A stretch of DNA of 64,000 nt from Stomorhina lunata (lineage: Eukaryota; Arthropoda; Insecta; Diptera; Rhiniidae): assembly GCA_933228675.1 (NCBI GenBank), contig OW121744.1:21129036-21193035 (forward strand). Direction: 5' to 3'. Below, one piece after another: positions 13,310-23,842 of this stretch. How positions within the stretch are numbered: position 1 is the first letter of the stretch; every line of letters begins with the position of its first letter. A program made the translations under genes and the position numbers. Under the pieces are notes generated by a model that searched no databases, was not told the DNA's origin, and was given only the letters and a program-made list of their open reading frames with translations.

Positions 13310-14071
13310 AATGGTTTCAGAAATCATTTTTAAAAAATTTTTACTATATAATTTTTTCTATAAAAAATTTACATTATAAAAATCTTTATATACAAAAATT
13401 TTTATTATAAAATTTTATCTACAGAAATATTTGAATTGTAAAAATTTTATCTACAGAAAAACTTTAATTGTAAAAATTTTTCCATAGAAAAATTTTCATT
13501 ACAAAAATCATTCTATAGAAAAATTTTCATTATAAAAATTTTTCTATAGAAGATTTTTTTATATTTTTATAGACAATTTTTTGATTAAAAATTTTTCCAT
13601 TGAATGTTTTTTTATCAAAGATTTTTCTATAGAAAATTTGTTTATCAAACATTTTTCTATAGAATTTTTTTTTTTCAAAAATTTTTACATAGATTTTTTT
13701 TCAAAAATTTTTACATAGATTTTTTTTCAAAAATTTTTACATAGTTTTTTTTCAAAAAATTTTCTGTAGACATTTTTCTGTAGAATTTTTTTTTTTTGAT
13801 AGAAAATTGTTTTTACAAAAAGTTTTTCTATAGAAAATGTTTCTATCAAAAATTTTTTATTAAAAAGTTTTCTATTGAAAATTTTTTTATCAAAAAAATT
13901 TCTATTTATTTTTTTCTATTTTATTTTTATCACAAATTCTTCTATTGAACATTTTTTATCATTCAATAGAAATTTTTTTTATCAAAAATTTTTCTATAGA
14001 AATTTTTTATCGAAAATTTTTAAATTTTTTTATCAAAAATATTTCTATAGAAAATTTTTTTAAAAAGAAGT
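13310..14071. repeat. diverged palindromic array (array 4)
   Basis: Imperfect 28-31 bp units with TTTTTCTATAGAAAATTTTT cores, many with deletions or T-runs (for example three successive ATTTTTACATAG units at about 13680-13745). It separates repeat C copy 1 from element B copy 1. Confidence 0.85.
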
Positions 14072-14225
14072 GTATTTGCATTTGATCCCAAATCTGTTAC
14101 ATTTATTTATTAATGTAACAGACCAATTTATTGATAAAAAGCCAAAAAATGTTTGAGGAGAAACCAAATTCCTCGACGCGTTTCGATGGTTGGTTAAGCC
14201 ATCTCTTCAGGAGGATTACAAAAAT
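14072..14225 (-). mobile_element. element B copy 1 (hammerhead-bearing repeat)
   Basis: About 150 bp shared with 16711-16867 (same strand) and 17849-18008 (opposite strand). Common blocks are a WATTTATTA-rich segment with a TGTTACATT/AATGTAACA inverted repeat, GATAAAAAGCCAAAAAATGT, and the ribozyme segment at 14170-14215. No protein is encoded. The ribozyme type points to a Penelope-like element remnant or a non-autonomous retrozyme; which of these cannot be decided from the fragment. Confidence 0.7.
14170..14215 (-). ncRNA. hammerhead ribozyme, type I, apparently intact core
   Basis: Read on the minus strand. Stem I is UCCUC (14215-14211) with GAGGA (14174-14170). Core strand one is CUGAAGA (14210-14204), fitting CUGANGA. 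Stem II is GAUGG/CCAUC (14203-14185) with a 9-nt loop. Core strand two is GAAA (14184-14181). Then comes CGCGUC (14180-14175), giving a minimal helix III (A15.1-U16.1, possibly C15.2-G16.2) and C17 at 14175. Predicted cleavage is between 14175 and 14174. All conserved catalytic positions (C3 U4 G5 A6, G8 A9, G12 A13 A14, C17) are present. Such a short helix III is known in hammerheads of Penelope-like elements and retrozymes, which often need dimers to cleave well. Confidence 0.8.
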
Positions 14226-14321
14226 TTTTGATAAATATATTAAAAAAAAGATGCAGTAGAAAACTTTTTTTTTAACTTTTTAACGTTAGGACTAAATAAA
14301 AAATATCTATTATAGTTAAAA

Positions 14322-14765
14322 GTAGAAAACAATTTACTTAGAATTTCTACTAGCTCAATATTTGTTCTTAAATGTATATAATTCTCATCTAGTTTATATA
14401 TGTACCAACATACATAAGTTATCTAGTTTTCAACTCTGAATGATGCGGAACCCAATATCGGATTCCTTTTAATAGATAGAAAGGAATTTAGTTGATCTCG
14501 CCGATTGCAAGCTGTTTTTTGTATTTGTTTATTTTCCTTTTTTAGTGACCTATATTTACAACCTCTTAAGGTCAAAGGTCGGGCATATTTTAGAATTCCA
14601 TACGCATCGATTTTCTGCGCACATTCTAAAATTTTGAAGACAAAGTTTTGAAAGATTTTCCTCTACTCAAGTTCCTACCTCGAAGTTTCGGACGTCCTCT
14701 TCTACGAGTTCCATCGGGATCATTTTCGAAAACTTCTCTTGCTGGAGTACATATTTTCGTCCTTA
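14322..14765 (+). repeat. dispersed repeat C, copy 2
   Basis: Second copy of the repeat at 12891-13285, same orientation and about 50 bp longer. The extra sequence (about 14690-14720, CGGACGTCCTCTTCTACGAG) is absent from copy 1. It lies between element B copy 1 and the inverted element A copy 2, so 12.1-15.4 kb reads A, C, array, B, C, inverted A. Confidence 0.7.
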
Positions 14766-15412
14766 TTATTTTATAAGTTTGTATTGATGTATGTTACGCA
14801 AAAAAATATTTGTCTTAGACCTAAAGTTTTAGTATACCAATAGATTTAGAATCACTTTCTGAGTCGATTTTTCTAAAGATAATTTTATGAAATTTGGCAC
14901 AGATCATTTTTTGATAGTGGGACCATGGCTGTGGAAATTCGTCAAAATCGGTCCATTTTTTATGGTACCTCCCATAGATCCCACTTCCCGGAATTGATAT
15001 TTTTTCATGAAATTTTAAACAAATACTACTTATGTAAACCAAAATTACTGTACTAAATTTCGCCAAAATCGTTCCCCATTTGACCATAGCTCCCATACAA
15101 ATTCTTCTGTCAAAACGCACTAAATGGGACAAAAATCAGTAAAACGCGTGTTAATCTGAAGATAATAATAATTTTGAGTTTATTTTTTACATACATAATT
15201 TTTGTAAAACCTGTAATTTGCCAAACTTCAACATAATCGGTTCACATTTGACTCTAGCTCTCATATAAGTCCCAATGACGGAAACGGCACAAATAAGGAA
15301 ATGTTTTGCATGAAGGCAAAATTTAGCAAATATTTGTTTTTATATAGGAAAAAGAGCATCTTTAACCTTAGTGGTGAAGGGTATCGTATAGTCGGGCACT
15401 TTCTTACTTGTT
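14766..15412 (-). mobile_element. dispersed element A, copy 2 (uninterrupted, reversed)
   Basis: Read on the minus strand it begins GCCCGACTATACGATACCC near 15400 and continues TTCACCACTAAGG. It then passes through CGTCATTGGGACTTATATGA, GTCCCATTTAGTGCGTTTTG, GGGAGCTATGGTCAAATG, CAATTCCGGGAAGTGGGA and TCGACTCAGAAAGTGATTCT. These are the same blocks, in the same order, as in the copy at 59776-61930. Here the spacer between the TTATGTAT and CAGATTAACACGCG blocks is only about 30 bp, making this the uninterrupted form. The open frame at 14821-15132 is not conserved coding sequence. Confidence 0.75.
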
Positions 15413-15419
15413 TTTTTTT

Positions 15420-16700
15420 AAGTTAGAAAAAGTTAAATTTTTTTCAGAAAAATTATTCTATAGAAAAATTTTCATTATAAATATTAATCTATAGAAAAAC
15501 TTTAATTATACAAATTTTTCTTTTGAATTTTATTTTTTGATTTTTCTATTGAAAGTCTATTTAGTAAGAATTTTTCTGTAAAAAATTCAACACATTCAAA
15601 AAATTTTTCTATAAAAAAAACTGTATAAAAAAAAATATTCTATGGAAAATTTTTTTTTAAAAAATTTCTATAGAAAAATAGTTGATAAATTTTTCTACAA
15701 AAATTTTGTTAAAAAAAATTTTTCCATAGAAAATTCTTATTATCCATTTTTTTTTTATAGAAGAATTTTATTGATGTATTGTTTTTTTTTTATTAAAAAT
15801 TTTTCAATTGAAAATTTTTTTTATTAAAAGTTTTTATATAGAAATTTTTTTAAAAAAATTATACAAAATTTTTTTATTAAAAGCTTTTCTATAGAAAATT
15901 TTTTTATCAAAAATTTTTATATTGAAAATTTTTTTATCAAAGATTTTTTGCTATAATAAATTTTTCTATTTTTTTATCAAAAATATTTCTATAGAAAAAA
16001 ATTTGACCGAAAATTATTCTTCAGAAAAAAAAATTTTTTAGATATTTTCTTCAAAAATTTTTCCGTAAAATTGTTTGATCAAAAATAAAAAAAAATCGTA
16101 TATAAAAAAATAATAATAATAATGTATATAAAAAAATAATCAAAAATATTTTTGTAAAAAAATTTTATATCAAAAATTTTTCTATAAAAAATTTGTTTGT
16201 CAAAAATTTTTATATAGAAAATTTTTTATCAAAAATGTTTCTATAGAAAGTTTTTTATTAATCATTTTTCTATAGAATTTTTTTTTTATCAAAATTGTTC
16301 TATAGCAAATTGTTTTATGAAAAATTGTTTTATAGAAAATTCTTTAATCAAAAATTTTAATATAGAAATTTTTTTATCAAAAATTTTCTATATAATTTTT
16401 TGTTTTAAAGATTTTTCAATAGAAAATTGTTTTATCAAAAATGTTTCTGTAAAATATTCTTTTATCAAAAACTTTTCTGTAGAAAATTGTTATATCAAAA
16501 ATTTTTCTATAGAAAATTTTTTAAACAAAAATTTTTCTATAGAAAATTTTTTAATCAAAAATTTTTCTATAGACATTTTTTTTATCAAAAATTTTTTCAT
16601 AGAAAAATTTTTTTCAACAATTTTTCTATAGAAATTTTTTTTATCAAAAACTTTTATATAGAAAATTTCTTAATCAAAAATTTTTCAAAAAGGTTTATCA
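15420..16700. repeat. palindromic array (array 5)
   Basis: Diverged units of about 30 bp, TTTTTCTATAGAAAATTTTT plus TATCAAAAA. It contains a block at about 16379-16683 that is duplicated at about 17090-17395 with the same unusual variants in the same order (CTATATAATTTTTTGTTT, CAATAGAAAATTGTTTTATC, GAAAATTGTTATATC; offset about 714 bp). Confidence 0.88.
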
Positions 16701-16710
16701 AAATTTGGGA

Positions 16711-16867
16711 CATCAAACATTTAATTAAAAAGTTTTACTGTAGTGTATTGCACTAAGAATCCCAATTTATTACAATTATTTATTATTGTAATAAATAGTT
16801 TTTTGATAAAACCAAAAAATGTTGGTGGGAAAACCTTTCCTCGACGCGTTTCGATGGTTGGTTGGTT
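16711..16867 (-). mobile_element. element B copy 2, cut at the ribozyme
   Basis: Same orientation as copy 1. It carries ATAAAACCAAAAAATGTTGG and then the 3' part of the hammerhead. The flank AGTGTATTGCACTAAGAATC is matched in reverse by GATCTTAGTGCAATAGACTA beside copy 3, so copies 2 and 3 share more end sequence with each other than with copy 1 and face each other across 16.9-17.8 kb. Confidence 0.7.
16838..16867 (-). pseudogene. truncated hammerhead ribozyme
   Basis: On the minus strand the 3' stem II strand ACCAUC, core GAAA, CGCGUC and stem I strand GAGGA are all present (16858-16838). The CUGANGA strand and the 5' stem I strand are missing: just beyond 16860 the sequence turns into array units with CTATAG. 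The break falls in loop II. It cannot be catalytic alone. Confidence 0.75.
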
Positions 16868-17670
16868 TTTCTATAGAAAATTTTTTTATCGAAAATTTTT
16901 CTATAGAAAAGATTTTTATCAAAAATTTTTCTATAGAAAATTTTTGTATCAAAAATTTTTCTATAGAAAATTTTTGTATCAAAAATTTTTCTATAGAAAA
17001 TTTTTTTATCATTCTATAGAAACATTTTTTATAAAAAATTTTTCCATAGAAAATTTTTTGTAAAAAATTTCTCCATAGGAAATTTTTTTATCAAAAATTT
17101 TCTATATAATTTTTTGTTTCAAAAATTTTTCAATAGAAAATTGTTTTATCAAAAATGTTTCTGTAAAAAATTCTTTTATCAAAAACTTTTCTGTAGAAAA
17201 TTGTTATATCAAAAATTTTTCAATAGAAAATTTTTTAAACAAAAATTTTTCTATAGAAAATTTTTTAATCAAAAATTTTTCTATAGACATTTTTTTTATC
17301 AAAAATTTTTTCATAGAAAAATTTTTTTCAACAATTTTCTATTGAAAATTTTTTTGTCAAAAACTTTTATATAGAAAATTTCTTAATCAAAAATTTTTCT
17401 ATAGAAAATTTTTTTATCAAAAATTTTTCTATAGAAAAGTTTTTTATCAAAAATTTTTCTATTGAAAATTTTTGTATCAAAAATTTTTCTATAGAAAATT
17501 TGTTTATCATTCTATAGAAACATTTTTTATAAAAAAATTTTTCCATAGAAAATTTTTTTTAAAAAATTTCTTCATAGGAAATTTTTTTATCAAAAATTTT
17601 TAATTTCTTTTTATCAAAAATATTTCTATCGAAAATTTTTCTTTAGAAAATCTTTTCGTCAAAAATTATA
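16868..17670. repeat. 30-bp palindromic array (array 6)
   Basis: Units GAAAATTTTTTTATC plus AAAAATTTTTCTATA, uniform at 16868-17010 and 17395-17500. Between these lies the block duplicated from array 5. It is flanked by inverted copies of element B. Confidence 0.88.
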
Positions 17671-17848
17671 GCATTTTTGTGAGAAATAAAGAAATGATAA
17701 AACTGAAAATGTTTGTGTGTTTCTGTTCGGTTGGCAATCTTCGCTTTATGTTGATATTTGTTGGACACAATAATAATAATTCGTATTTATTCAGTCCCTC
17801 AAATTATACTTAATGTGTGGTTTTCGCTCTGTCTAGAATTGGGGATAA
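17671..17848. other. short unique segment between array 6 and element B copy 3
   Basis: About 180 bp without array units, including TGTTCGGTTGGCAATCTTCG. It may be interior sequence of element B, since it directly precedes the ribozyme. No open frame of note. Confidence 0.4.
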
Positions 17849-17894
17849 TCCTCCTGATGAGATGGTCTAACCAACCATCAAAACGCGTCGAGGA
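17849..17894 (+). ncRNA. hammerhead ribozyme with a G12 core change
   Basis: Stem I is TCCTC (17849-17853) with GAGGA (17890-17894). The core is CTGATGA (17854-17860). Stem II is GATGGT/ACCATC (17861-17879) with a 7-nt loop. It is followed by AAAA (17880-17883) where GAAA is required, then CGCGTC (17884-17889). The G12-to-A change hits a catalytic base, so this copy is probably inactive although its fold is kept. Confidence 0.75.
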
Positions 17895-18008
17895 AAGGTT
17901 TCCCCACCAACATTTTTTGGCTTTATCAAAAAACTATTTATAACAGTAATAAATAATTGTAATGAATTAGGATCTTAGTGCAATAGACTATAGTAAAACT
18001 TTTTAATT
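17849..18008 (+). mobile_element. element B copy 3 (plus orientation)
   Basis: Reverse-complement copy of the repeat at 16711-16867. It contains the ribozyme segment, CCACCAACATTTTTTGGC, ATAAATAATTGTAATGAATT and CTTAGTGCAATAGACTATAG. With copy 2 it forms a large inverted pair around array 6. Confidence 0.7.
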
Positions 18009-18395
18009 AAAAATGTTTCTATTGATAATCTTTTTATAAAAAAATTTTGTATAGTATATTTTTATTCAAACATTTTTCTATAGAATTTTTTTTTCCAAAA
18101 ATTTTTCTGTAAAAAATTATTTTATAAATAAAAAAAATAAAAAAATTTTGTATATAACATTTTTTTTATCAAAAACTTTTCTATAGAAAATTTTTTTATC
18201 AAAAATTTTTCTATAGAAAATTTTTTCATCAAAAATATTTCTATAGAAAATTTTTTCATCAAAAATTTTTCAATGGAAATTTTTTTTATCAAAGTCTTTC
18301 CCAAAATAAATTTTTCTTTTTTGATCAAAAATTATTCTATTGCAAAATATTTTGATCGAAAATTTTTCTTTAGAAAAAAATTTTTATGAGTAGAT
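18009..18395. repeat. palindromic array (array 7)
   Basis: About a dozen units of TTTTTCTATAGAAAATTTTT plus ATCAAAAA type, diverged at both edges. It continues the array character of 15.4-17.7 kb on the far side of element B copy 3. Confidence 0.85.
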
Positions 18396-19394
18396 AACAA
18401 ATTAGTTGGTTAAACCGAAATTAACATAAGATCAAACTCGAATGTACAAACTTAGATGTATCTATACATCGTTAGACAAAATAAGCAAAAGTCATTTAAT
18501 CCTTCTTTCGAGGAAAATACGCCTCTACTAAGGCCTTTAATGATCCTAGACGGACTTATCGTGCTCAGTGGTAAAGGATAATTTGATGAAGGTGCTTACC
18601 TGCTTAAAAACTTGCTTTTTCAAAAAAATGCAAAATTTAAAATTTTTATTGTATTTTAACATTCCATGTAAAATGTGTTTTTTTATTTTATTTTCATTCA
18701 TCTCATTTTAATTGATTTATTTATTAATTCATTTAGTTTTCATTTAAATTACTATTGTTATTGTTATTTTGCATTATTTCATACTTAATTAGTTATTATA
18801 TGCATTAGTTATTACATAATAGTATTTCGAACTTTTTTTTACTTTTTTGTTTATTTAAGTTGTGAAGTAATTTCTCACGGTGTATTTTAAGTTTTCATAA
18901 ATAATTTATTATTTATGTTATGCAAATGTTTGTTTATTGAATCGTATCTCTGATAAATTTTCACTTTTTTTGTTTTGTTTGTTTTGTTCTTCTCATTTTT
19001 TTTTTTTTGTTGCTACAAATAATGAAATTTAAATATTTAATTAATGTGCTATAATTATTTATTATAAATTGTTTAATATTTTTATAATTATTTTAATTAC
19101 ATACATTACAATTATAATAATAATAATACACTTGAATGTTTTTTTGTATTAATTAAGTTTTAGGGGATATTTAATTAATTTATATTTCTTATGGTTAAAA
19201 GCCTATAACTAGATTTACTTTATAAGGTTTTCAACAATATACAATAATTACACAATTAATTTGCAGAATTTCCATGCCCTTCAACACAAAAGCTCTATAA
19301 TATAAAGTTAATGCACTCCATAAACTTTTTTTCTTATAAGAGTGAAGTGGAAAATGAAAAACACATAAACGCTTAAACAAACATATGTACATTT
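18396..19394. other. AT-rich non-array sequence
   Basis: No gene, RNA or repeat recognised. From about 18650 the composition becomes almost pure A and T with T-runs. Confidence 0.4.
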
Positions 19395-19568
19395 CATGAG
19401 CACGTGTGTGTTCCTTAGCTTTCTCTCAAATAGTAATCGTTTCCATTAGTTGTTTCCCAATTAGAGTAAAAGCGGTATACTCTCTTTTTATGGGACTTTT
19501 CAAAACGACCATTCGGCAAATCCATATATGGAAGTGCAACATTTTTATATTAGTGAGTCTTTGTTTGT
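19395..19568 (+). repeat. dispersed repeat D, copy 1
   Basis: About 170 bp shared with 26879-27052 in the same orientation: ACGTGTGTGT, CCTTAGCTTTC, AATTAGAGTAAAAGCGGTAT, ACTCT, CGGCAAAT, GAAGTGCAACAT. The best-conserved block is AGAGTAAAAGCGGTATACTC. The function is unknown and it has no coding potential. Confidence 0.7.
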
Positions 19569-20080
19569 AGTATTTTATTACAAACATTTTTACATAATTA
19601 TTACTTATTCAAAAAAGGTCTTATTCATTTAAACTATGAATATTTTTTGTTAATTACATTTATTTAAAACTATATTACATTTTAGTTTATTTTAATTTCA
19701 CTTATTTTTATTTTGATAAACTGAAAAAAATTAACAGCTGCTTGTAAAATTTATGCGTTCTATAATAATTACATGTTTATATAATTTATTTTTTTGTGTC
19801 TTTTATTTACTTAAATATTCATACAAATTTTTATTATATTATTTTTAATTTTTTTCTTAACTATTTTTATTTAACATGTATTTAAATGCACCAGTTTTTT
19901 TTATTGTTTTCTTTAAAAATTACTTGTAAAAACATAATTAAATGAAAATAAACTAAATTATGTTCCTTAAACCAACAACAGTCTATATTTTGGAAAAAAC
20001 GACACTAAATTGAAAGCATTGTGACCAAGCCATACCATGTGATACCCTACATTATACCGAAATATTCCACCAATTTCAAA
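19569..20080. other. AT-rich non-array sequence
   Basis: Nothing recognised. It runs up to the start of the TTTCC-type array. Confidence 0.35.
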
Positions 20081-23000
20081 TATATAGAAAATTTTTTTTT
20101 TAGAAAATATTTCTTTTTATAGAGAATATTTTAAAAAATTTCTATTTTTATAGGAAATTTTTAAAAAATGTTCTATTTTTATAGGAAATTTTTCAAAAAT
20201 TTCCTATTTTTTAGGAAATTTTTCAAAAATTTCCTATTTTTTAGGAAATTTTTCAAAAATTTCCTATTTTTATAGGAAACTTTTCAAAAATTTCCTATTT
20301 TTATAGGAAATTTTTCAAAAATTTCCTATTTTTATAGGAAATTTTTCAAAAATTTCCTATTTTTATAGGAAATTTTTCAAAAATTTCCTATTTTTATAGG
20401 AAATTTTTCAAAAATTTCCTATTTTTTAGGAAATTTTTCAAAAATTTCCTATTTTTAGGAAATTTTTCAAAAATTTCCTATTTTTTAGGAAATTTTTCAA
20501 AAATTTCCTATTTTTTAGGAAATTTTTCAAAAATTTCCTATTTTTTAGGAAATTTTTCAAAAATTTCCTATTTTTATAGGAAACTTTTCAAAAATTTCCT
20601 ATTTTTATAGGAAATTTTTCAAAAATTTCCTATTTTTATAGGAAATTTTTCAAAAATTTACTATTTTTATAGGAAATTTTTCAAAAATTTTCTATAAAAA
20701 AAATATAGGAAATTTTTCAAAAATTTCCTATTTTTTTAGGAAATTTTTCAAAAATTTCCTATTTTTATAGGAAATTTTTCAAAAATTTCCTATTTTTATA
20801 GGAAATTTTTCAAAAATTTCCGATTTTTATAGGAAATTTTTCAAAAATTTCCTACTTTTATAGGAAATTTTTCAAAAATTTCCTATTTTTATAGGAAATT
20901 TTTCAAAAATTTCCTATTTTTATAGGAAATTTTTCAAAAATTTCCTATTTTTATAGGAAATTTTTCAAAAATTTCCTATTTTTATAGGAAATTCTATAAA
21001 AATAGGAAATTTTTGAAAAATTTTCCTATAAAAATAGGAAATTTTTGAAAAATTTTCCTATAAAAATAGGAAATTTTTGAAAAATTTCCTATAAAAATAG
21101 TAAATTTTTGAAAAATTTCCTATAAAAATAGGAAATTTTTGAAAAATTTCCTATAAAAATAGGAAATTTTTGAAAAATTTCCTATAAAAATAGGAAATTT
21201 TTGAAAAATTTCCTATAAAAATAGGAAATTTTTGAAAATTTTCCTATAAAAATAAGAAATTTTTTAAAAATTTCCTATTTTTATAGGAAATTTTTTAAAA
21301 ATTTCCTATTTTTATAGGAAATTTTTTTAAAATTTCCTATTTTTATAGGAAATTTTTTAAAAATTTCCTATTTTTATAGGAAATTTTTTAAAAATTTCCT
21401 ATTTTTATAGGAAATTTTTTAAAAATTTCCTATTTTTATAGGAAATTTTTTAAAAATTTCCTATTTTTATAGGAAATTTTTTAAAAATTTCCTACTTTTA
21501 TAGGAAAATTTTCAAAAATTTCCTATTTTTATATGAAATTTTTCAAAAATTTCCTATTTTTATAGGAAATTTTTCAAAAGTTTCCTATTTTTATAGGAAA
21601 TTTTTCAAAAATTTCCTATTTTTATAGGAAATTTTTCAAAAATTTCCTATTTTTATAGGAAATTTTTCAAAAATTTACTATTTTTATAGGAAATTTTTCA
21701 AAAATTTACTATTTTTATAGGAAATTTTTCAAAAATTTACTATTTTTATAGGAACATTTTCAAAAATTTACTATTTTTATAGGAACATTTTCAAAAATTT
21801 CTAATTTTTATAGGAACATTTTCAAAAATTTCTAATTTTTATAGGAAATTTTTCAAAAATTTCCTATTTTTATAGGAAAATTTTCAAAAATTTCCTATTT
21901 TTATAGGAAATTTTTCAAAAATTTTCTATTTTTATAGGAAATTTTTCAAAAATTTCCTATTTTTATAGGAAATTTTTCAAAAATTTCCTATTTTTATAGG
22001 AAATTTTTCAAAAATTTCCTATTTTTATAGGAAATTTTTCAAAAATTTACTATTTTTATAGGAAATTTTTCAAAAATTTCCTATTTTTATAGGAAATTTT
22101 TCAAAAATTTCCTATTTTTATAGGAAATTTTTCAAAAATTTCCTATTTTTATAGGAAATTTTTCAAAAATTTCCTATTTTTATAGGAAATTTTTCAAAAA
22201 TTTCCTATTTTTATAGGAAATTTTTCAAAAATTTCCTATTTTTATAGGAAATTTTTCAAAAATTTCCTATTTTTATGGGAAATTTTTTAAAAATTTCCTA
22301 TTTTTATAGGAAATTTTTCAAAAATTTCCTATTTTTATAGGAAATTTTTCAAAAATTTCCTATTTTTATGAAATTTTTCAAAAATTTCCTATTTTTTAGG
22401 AAATTTTTCAAAAATTTCCTATTTTTTAGGAAATTTTTCAAAAATTTCCTATTTTTTTAGGAAATTTTTCAAAAATTTCCTATTTTTTAGGAAATTTTTC
22501 AAAAATTTCCTATTTTTTTAGGAAATTTTTCAAAAATTTCCTATTTTTATAGGAAACTTTTCAAAAATTTCCTATTTTTATAGGAAATTTTTCAAAAATT
22601 TCCTATTTTTATAGGAAATTTTTCAAAAATTTCCTATTTTTATAGGAAATTTTTCAAATATTTCCTATTTTTATAGGAAATTTTTCAAAAATTTCCTATT
22701 TTTATAGGAAATTTTTCAAAAATTTCCTATTTTTATAGGAAATTTTTCAAAAATTTCCTATTTTTATAGGAAATTTTTCAAAAATTTCCTATTTTTATAG
22801 GAAATTTTTCAAAAATTTCCTATTTTTATAGGAAATTTTTCAAAAATTTCCTATTTTTATAGGAAATTTTTCAAAAATTTCCTATTTTTATAGGAAATTT
22901 TTCAAAAATTTCCTATTTTTATAGCAAATTTTTGAAAAATTTCCTATTTTTATAGGAAATTTTTCAAAAATTTCCTTTTTTTATAAGAAATTTTTCAAAA

Positions 23001-23842
23001 ATTTCCTTTTTTTATAGGAAATTTTTCAAAACTTTCCTTTTTTTATAGGAAATTTTTAAAAATTTCCTTTTTTTATAAGAAATTTTTCAAAAATTTCCAT
23101 TTTTTTATAGGAAATTTTTAAAAAATTGCCTTTTTTTATAGGAAATTTTTCAAAAATTTCCTTTTTTTTAAGGAAATTTTTCAAAAATTTCCTTTTTTTA
23201 TAGGAATTTTTTTTAAAATTTCCTATTTTTATAGGAATTTTTCAAAAATTTCCTATTTTTATAGAAAATTTTTCAAAAATTTCCTATTTTTATAGGAAAT
23301 TTTTCAAAAATTTCCTATTTTTATAGTAAATTTTTCAAAAATTTCGTTTTTTATAGGAAATTTTTAAAAAATTTCCTTTTTTTATAGGAAATTTTTCAAA
23401 AATTTCCATTTTTTTTTAGGAAATTTTTCAAAAATTTCCTTTTTTATAGGAAATTTTTCAAAAATTTCCTTTTTTATAGGAAATTTTTCAAAAATTTCCT
23501 TTTTTATAGGAAATTTTTCAAAAATTTCCTTTTTTATAGGAAATTTTTCAAAAATTTCCTTTTTTTAAGTAAAATTTTTCAAAAATTTCCTGTTTTATAG
23601 GAAAGTTTTCAAAAATTTCCTTTTTTATAGGAAATTTTTCAAAAATTTCCTTTTTTATAGGAAATTTTTCAAAAATTTCCTTTTTTTATAGGAAAATTTC
23701 CTATTTTTATAGGAAATATTTCAAAAATTTCCTAGTGTTATAGGAAAAAATTTCAAAAATTTCCTATTTTTAAACGAAATTTTTCAAAGATTTCCTGGTG
23801 TTATAGGAAAATTTTTCAAAACTTTCCTGTTTTTATAGGAAA
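20081..23842. repeat. 31-bp TTTCCTAT...ATAGGAAA array (array 8)
   Basis: About 120 copies of a 31-bp unit, GAAATTTTTCAAAAATTTCC plus TATTTTTATAG. Each unit contains the hairpin TTTCCTAT-TTTT-ATAGGAAA, an analogue of the CTATAG palindrome in the other arrays. Sub-zones carry private variants: TTTTTTAAAAA at 21262-21500, TTTACTATT at about 21660-21780, and CCTTTTTTATAGG at 22970-23700. One block is inverted. Confidence 0.95.
20997..21262 (-). repeat. inverted block inside array 8
   Basis: From about 20997 the units switch to the reverse complement (CCTATAAAAATAGGAAATTT plus TTGAAAAATTT), and near 21250-21270 they switch back. The left junction reads CTATTTTTATAG, GAAATT, CTATAAAAATAG, a hairpin. 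About eight to nine units are inverted. Confidence 0.9.

Noticed and set aside
14821..15132. 103-codon frame and the 100-codon frame at 61591-61893 as a conserved gene
   Set aside because: Both lie in element A but on corresponding segments with indels and different ends; the similarity is of repeat DNA, not of a maintained protein.
17758..17943. 61-codon frame reading through element B
   Set aside because: It crosses the ribozyme segment and the frame is not kept in the other B copies.
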